Assembly (NCBI GenBank): GCA_008360955.1
Contig: LUCM01000576.1
Coordinates: 1 to 64,000, forward strand
Reading direction: 5' to 3'
From: Fasciolopsis buskii
Taxonomy: Eukaryota; Platyhelminthes; Trematoda; Plagiorchiida; Fasciolidae
DNA: 64,000 bases
Under the pieces are notes generated by a model. The model ran no database searches, was not told the origin of the DNA, and saw only the letters and a list, made by a program, of their open reading frames with translations. Made by a program: the position numbers and the translations under genes. Below are positions 57,701 through 63,700 of the stretch, piece by piece (within the stretch, counting starts at the first letter, position 1; every line of letters starts with the position of its first letter).

Positions 57701-60700
57701 GCAACACAGTTTATCACTATCACCAGTATACCAACGGACGAAGTCTCGGTGGAAAATAAGTAGAAGATGCCTAGAACAGTGATAAAAGAAGCCGTTTGAA
57801 AGGAACTAAGAGAGACTCTAAAGCAATTAAAAGATTAGATCTCTGTAACTACTCTTCAGCTGTCAGCCAAAACAAAAGAAGCTCGTTTGTCTGGAAGCTT
57901 GCAACGCCAACGGCTTCATCATCATCAGCGTTCAGCGTTAAACAGCAAGGCAAGCCTCACTGACCGCTGCCTTTTCTCCAAGGTTACACGTCTATAAAAG
58001 GATGGATATCCAAGGGGAACAGGGAGTGGACCTACACAGGTGGGAAAAGATAAGACGTTGCTGTAGCCAGCACACAGAGCACAGTCTAACTATACAAACG
58101 CACGTGTTTTCAATCATTCTGATTCAATAGAAAATGACAACACGATCGCCACTGTTCGCGGTTCATTGTCATATCCTTCAGTGTCTCCAGTCAGCTAGAT
58201 GACGAGTCTTTCGGACCCCAACCACGAAGACGAAGACGTGAGACACCTACTTTACCTAACTTCGTTGTACATTTTCTCATCCCACGTTGCCACGTCATCT
58301 GTTGGCCTCCACATGGCTTCTTCCATTCCTTGGGAGGAATACAAAATAGGGCACGGTATGGTAGACGAGTATTCGCCAACCGCAACACGTAACTCAACTA
58401 GAGTAGTCTACAAAGTTTTATACGCTGAAACAAGCTATTCTCAGAAGTGGCACCCAATACCAGATTTCTAACCTCAATATTACTCACCCGGTCACTCCAT
58501 CCAATCCTGGCGATACTACGTAAACATCGGTTGTCAAAAACCTCCAACTGACGAACATCGCCCACACGAATATTCCACGTCTCGCAACCGTACAACAGAA
58601 CTGAACGCACTGCAGCACAGTACGCACGACCTTTCAACTTCAGTGAAATATCAGGCCGACGCCACAAGTGCTTCAATCCAGCGTAAGCTGCCCGAGCCTT
58701 GGATATACGCGTATTTACCTCCACTGCCGAGCTACCATCGTTGGACACGCAGCTACCAAGGTAGGTGAAACGGTCCACGATCGTCAGCTCCTCTCCATCT
58801 AGTATCAAGTTCGGCGCTGCTGTCGTCCAGTCCTGTAACAGTACTTTGCACTTTGAAGGTGCAAAGCACATGCCGAACCGAGCAACCGATCTCGACAGTC
58901 TATCTAGTGCCCGTTGTGCATGGTCCGCAAACTCGAACAGGCACACGACGTCGTCTGCGCAATCTAGGTCGCATAGCTTTCCTCCATTTCGCAGTTCGAC
59001 TCCTACATCCCGGAGACCTCCTAAAGCATCTTCCATCACCTCGTCCATGACGAAGTTGAACAAGAATGGAGAGATGGGACACCTTTGTCGAACGCCACAA
59101 GTTGTTTCGAATGAACGTGACAGTTCACCGTATATCCTCACGCGACCATAGGTATGCGAGTGCAATGCTCGCAACGGGTTCACAAACTTCATTGGCATAC
59201 CCTTCGGGTAGAGAGCACTGAGTAGTGCTGGTCGATCCACGGAGTCAAAAGCACCTTTCAAGTCGAGGAAGACTACGATCGTAGGGCGGCGGTGCGTGTG
59301 GCGCGTTTCGGGTATCTGTCGAAGAGTGAATATTTGTTCGATGCAACCTCGACCCGGCCGAAATCCGGCCTGTTGTTCGCGGTTATTACTCTTGCGAATC
59401 GGTGTCAAACGGCGCAGCATTATCGAAGCTAACACCTTAGTAACTATAGAAATTAAACTAATCCCACGATGATTGCTGCAGTCACTCCGTGTGTCCTTGT
59501 TGAAGATGGGTATAATCAGCGACTCACCCCACGATAGCATGATACGCTCCTCGTTCCAAATATCACGAAGCAAGGAAGTAAGTGATTTCGCCAGAGCTTC
59601 TTCACCCAATTTGAAAAGAACTGGGGAAAGGGCGTCGGGACCGGCTGTTTTTCCCCTTTTCAAAAGCCGAATATTCGACTCCACTTCTACTTCCGTTGGG
59701 CGATCAAGTGACACCTTTCAAGGATTCACAGCTCCAGGCGTCGGACTAGATACGATAGCGTATGGCCAGTTAAACTGATCCTCGAAATGCTCTGCCCAAC
59801 GGTCCAGTCTTTCCTGTCTACCATGGATGTGCTCTCCAGTCCTTTCGCACACGACCTCACTAACCGAAGTTCGCCGCCCACCGCTGTCGCGTATAAGCTT
59901 AAACAGTGTTTGACTGTTACCTGAAGCGGACGCCAATTCCATCTCTTCGGCTAATTTAACCCACCAGCTTTTGCGGTCATTCTTAAGGCTTATCGTCAAC
60001 TGACGCTGCAACTGTCGACGCATCTTATTCATTTCCTTGCAGTTAGGCAGCTCGCGGTTTTGCTCCATTAGACTTAGCGACGCTTGAGAGATCCAGTGTT
60101 TTTGATGAATACTAGGTCTGGGACCGCAGGCGAAATTCGCTGCCAAATGCATAGCCTGCTTAATTTGATCCCACTGATCGTCTACATTGCTGTTGGTCGC
60201 AGTTCTTAGTTCCTCGGACAGTTTCTGTTCGTAGCTGTTGCGAACAGCCGAATCAGACAAACGTTCGACAGCCAATCGGGTTTGTGGCCTGCGTCCTTGG
60301 CCGTTGAGCTGCAGTAAAAATCTCATTAAAACTAACGCATGGTCCGATTCGACGTAAGTGGTCCAATACAATCTACAGTTCTGGAGAGGACCGCGCCAAC
60401 GGTAGCTTACTGCAATATGGTCAATCTGACTCAGACTACCGTTAAGTTAGAGCGCCATGTCGCGGTGTGACGCGAACTGTTCCGGAAATTCGTACTAGAT
60501 AGGAATAAATGATTATCTGCACAGAATTGGAGAAATCTTTCTCCGTTGTCTGTTCGCTGTGCAGGCAAGGCGCATCACCCACCTAAATAGGACTCCGATG
60601 CACTCAGTTTGCCAACTTGTGCATTAAAGTCACCTGCTACCACTACAATGTCAGAGCGTTTGCTCTTCCGAACAAGAGTGACGAGGTTATCGTAAAATTC

Positions 60701-63700
60701 GTCTTTCTCCATGTCAGTGCTGCAGTCTGTTGGAGCGTTATTGACCCATGAATTAACAAAATAGAACCACTTAAGCGCACTATCTTCGACAGCCCGACGA
60801 TACCTTGCAATCCAGGCCCACAATTCGACTGTTGCTGGACCAGCTGAGAAAGACGCTTCAGCCTCTCACTCAAGAACTATCGACGTCGTTGACCCACAGT
60901 GTTGACGCTGCTTCGTCCCTGAAGTGCGGAAGAAAATATCTGACGAGAACTTGGCGCAGTTGCTGAATTGACCTCGACTTCTACTCGAATCCTGATCCCA
61001 ATTCGTGTTCACTCAGCAGCAAGAACATCATCGAAAATGATCAGTCCACTGGCAGAGCAAGCACCCTGTTCGATAGCATGCATAAAAGTCGCGCACATCT
61101 GAACGAACCAGAGATTGCAAGAAGCGACTGGACTTGAGGAGAATCGAACCAGCAGACTGAAAACCACCTACTACACTACTTGACAATAAACCGTTGCGAG
61201 TATCGAGTGTGTTATCAATGGAGATACTATGGGTAGGCAGAAGGGGCAAACAGATTGGGTTGGAGACAGAAGAGACAGGTTGAATAAAAGAGAGGGAATT
61301 CTGAGCAGTAGCATACTTATCACTACCCACCCCGCCTTATGCAATGGGCAGCGCGGTCCTGATCATCCTGCGCGACGACCGATGCAGTATGGAATTATTT
61401 GTAGGCGTGTAACTCATGGGAATTGATGGACGGGTACTGCTAGGGAGTCCAGCCGCTAAGCAGAAGAACGATTAGGGTTCTCAACCAAAGCCTTTGGTTC
61501 TGACAAGAGCCTGACCGCAAGACAGCGGGGCATAGCTGACTGGGCGCCCATCTACTTGGATCAATTATTCTTCCACTCGTTTTTACGACTGAGCTGCTAA
61601 CTCAGATCAACCCCCGACTTGGAGGACCAGGAGCCTACTTCGTCAGGCTTCTACCCATTGACCTTCCAGGCATGATTGGATCTTCGGCTTGAGATAAGCC
61701 ATCCTGTATAGCTCATTGAATCTTGGAGGCATGCAAGCCGTCACACCACGTCAAGGTGTAGTCTCGTTGTGACAGAACGGCTTCAAAGTCCGGTCACATG
61801 CTCGGCTAGGATAGATCAAAAGAGGTATTGGATAAGAATCTCCGAGAATATGTCGGTCGCATCAGGAGCTGGTTACTTTTGCAGGCTCTTTCGGTCTATT
61901 CTTTGTTTTTCGAATGGGTGCTACAAACCTGAGTCCGCTCAACGTGACACAACAGCCAACTTATCCCTGAACAGTACAAGGAAATCAATAGATGGGCAAA
62001 GCACCTCGATCAACTTCTTAATCGTGCTGAATACTAAGTGGCAAACTCACCATTTTCAGTTCAGTCCAAGCCATACGATGTCAGTTGTGAGCAGACAAGT
62101 ATTACAAAAATCGCGAACGTGCTTAGTCACCTAAAGCTACCGGAGAGGGTAGCACTTCGCCAGAAGTATATTAAAAATGTTTGACGACATTAATTAGTGA
62201 GCTACATGAGTTATTCCCCTCTACCTGGGAATGAGAGATTTCCCAGCGACTGGGGTTCATTCATCTTGTTGCGCATTACCAAGAAAAGCGATAGAATGGT
62301 TTTTGAGAACTACCGAGGCATCAGTCTGATTGTAATCGCCACAAAAAATTTGTGTGTACTGTTTTAATCGCTTTATAGCTGCCAAAGACCGACACTCTAG
62401 ATCAAACGAGGGTGGGTGGTAAAATTTGTATTGATTAAATATTTACACTGCGCTGAGTTCTGGAACACCCTGTGGGATCTGATGGAAGCTGATGGTATGT
62501 ATGCATGTCAATCTCTCAAGTTCTCTAAAGGTTTACTATTCGTCCATTGCCGCACGAGTGCAAATATATGATGAGGAATCTTCAGAATTCGGTGCTTATT
62601 CTGGATTGGGCCAATATTGTCCACTTTCCCCGGTTTCGTTCAATTGTCTCATTCATTGGACCATACGCAATCCGATGGCGGACCATCCAGCCATTCAGCT
62701 CAGCCGATCGGTCTATATCACAGATCTGGAATTTGCAGACGACGTGGTTGTGTTTGATGCTTCCCCAGCCGCCATGTTAGTAATGTTCGACCGAATCACT
62801 CATTATGCAGCGAAAGTCGGCCTCGAAATTAACACGAAAAAATGAAAATCTTCCCAACCTTTTCAATCTCGGGTGCCCAACAACTTTTCACCAGCGGCTA
62901 GCGAATAGAGAATTTTTCATCATCCACATATGTAAAGTCTATTCCACTGCCCAATGGTCAAGCATAAAGCTCAGTTAATACGAGGGTCGATAATTCCTTC
63001 AGAACATTTTTGAAGCCTCAGTGAGTACTATGGACATAATGAAATCAACCTTCAAATAGATTCGCGTCTTTCGCACTGCAATTCGCCCCGTGCTCACTTG
63101 TGGAATGCGAATCCTGGCCGTTTCCAGTTGAGGATACCGGAGTGTTGGAAGTATTCAATCAACGGTGCTTGCGACGAATCATCCGGACAAACTAGGAAGA
63201 ATGAACCTCCAAGAACCCCGTCGACTGCAGTGGTTCGGTCATGTTCTACGCCGCTCTCATACACGGAACTCTCTCGATAGACATTGCGTTCCACATCCGA
63301 TTTGGAATGGTGGCCAGCTGAAAACGTAAGTCGGTGCCATTGTAAACGATGTGGAACGCCTAAGCTTAAGGCTAATCTACGATCACCGTCACTGGAAACA
63401 AGAATGAATGACGATCCGCACAGATCCAGTTCCCTATCGCAATGTCTGGTCTATAATGATTTGCGGTATCCATGGAGCCTCTGGCAGGAGATAGTCGCAT
63501 AAAAATGAAAGTTCTAAGCATGCGGTTTTCCATCCCGTTTACCCCGTCTAAACATTTCAGGTTGCAAAAAAATAAAGAATATTGATCTTCCGTGTAGTTT
63601 GTTTTTCGTTTTTAGTTTCTGATGCATTTATTTCACACTTGAGGGGGAAAATGGTTGTTCCCTTTTGAGATACACATTTTTCATCATGAGCACTTGATAT

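Larger units (their letters stand above)
57915..61773 (-). mobile_element. RTE-like family A copy 4, most complete (3.86 kb), nested in family C
   Basis: Minus-strand, with a (TCA)n-type tail at 57915-57928 and the full 5' end at 61773. It retains the middle of the endonuclease missing from copies 1 and 2. Domain order on the minus strand: leader, endonuclease (broken by many small indels at 60735-61160), SQIDHIAV (about 60420), [10 protein letters not shown] (about 60340), RT, C-terminal region, tail. Length and single-ORF layout fit the RTE clade. It is not intact: an in-frame TGA at 59718-59720 replaces a Trp codon of the sister copies, there is a stop at about 58395, and frameshifts in the endonuclease. 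Confidence 0.9.
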
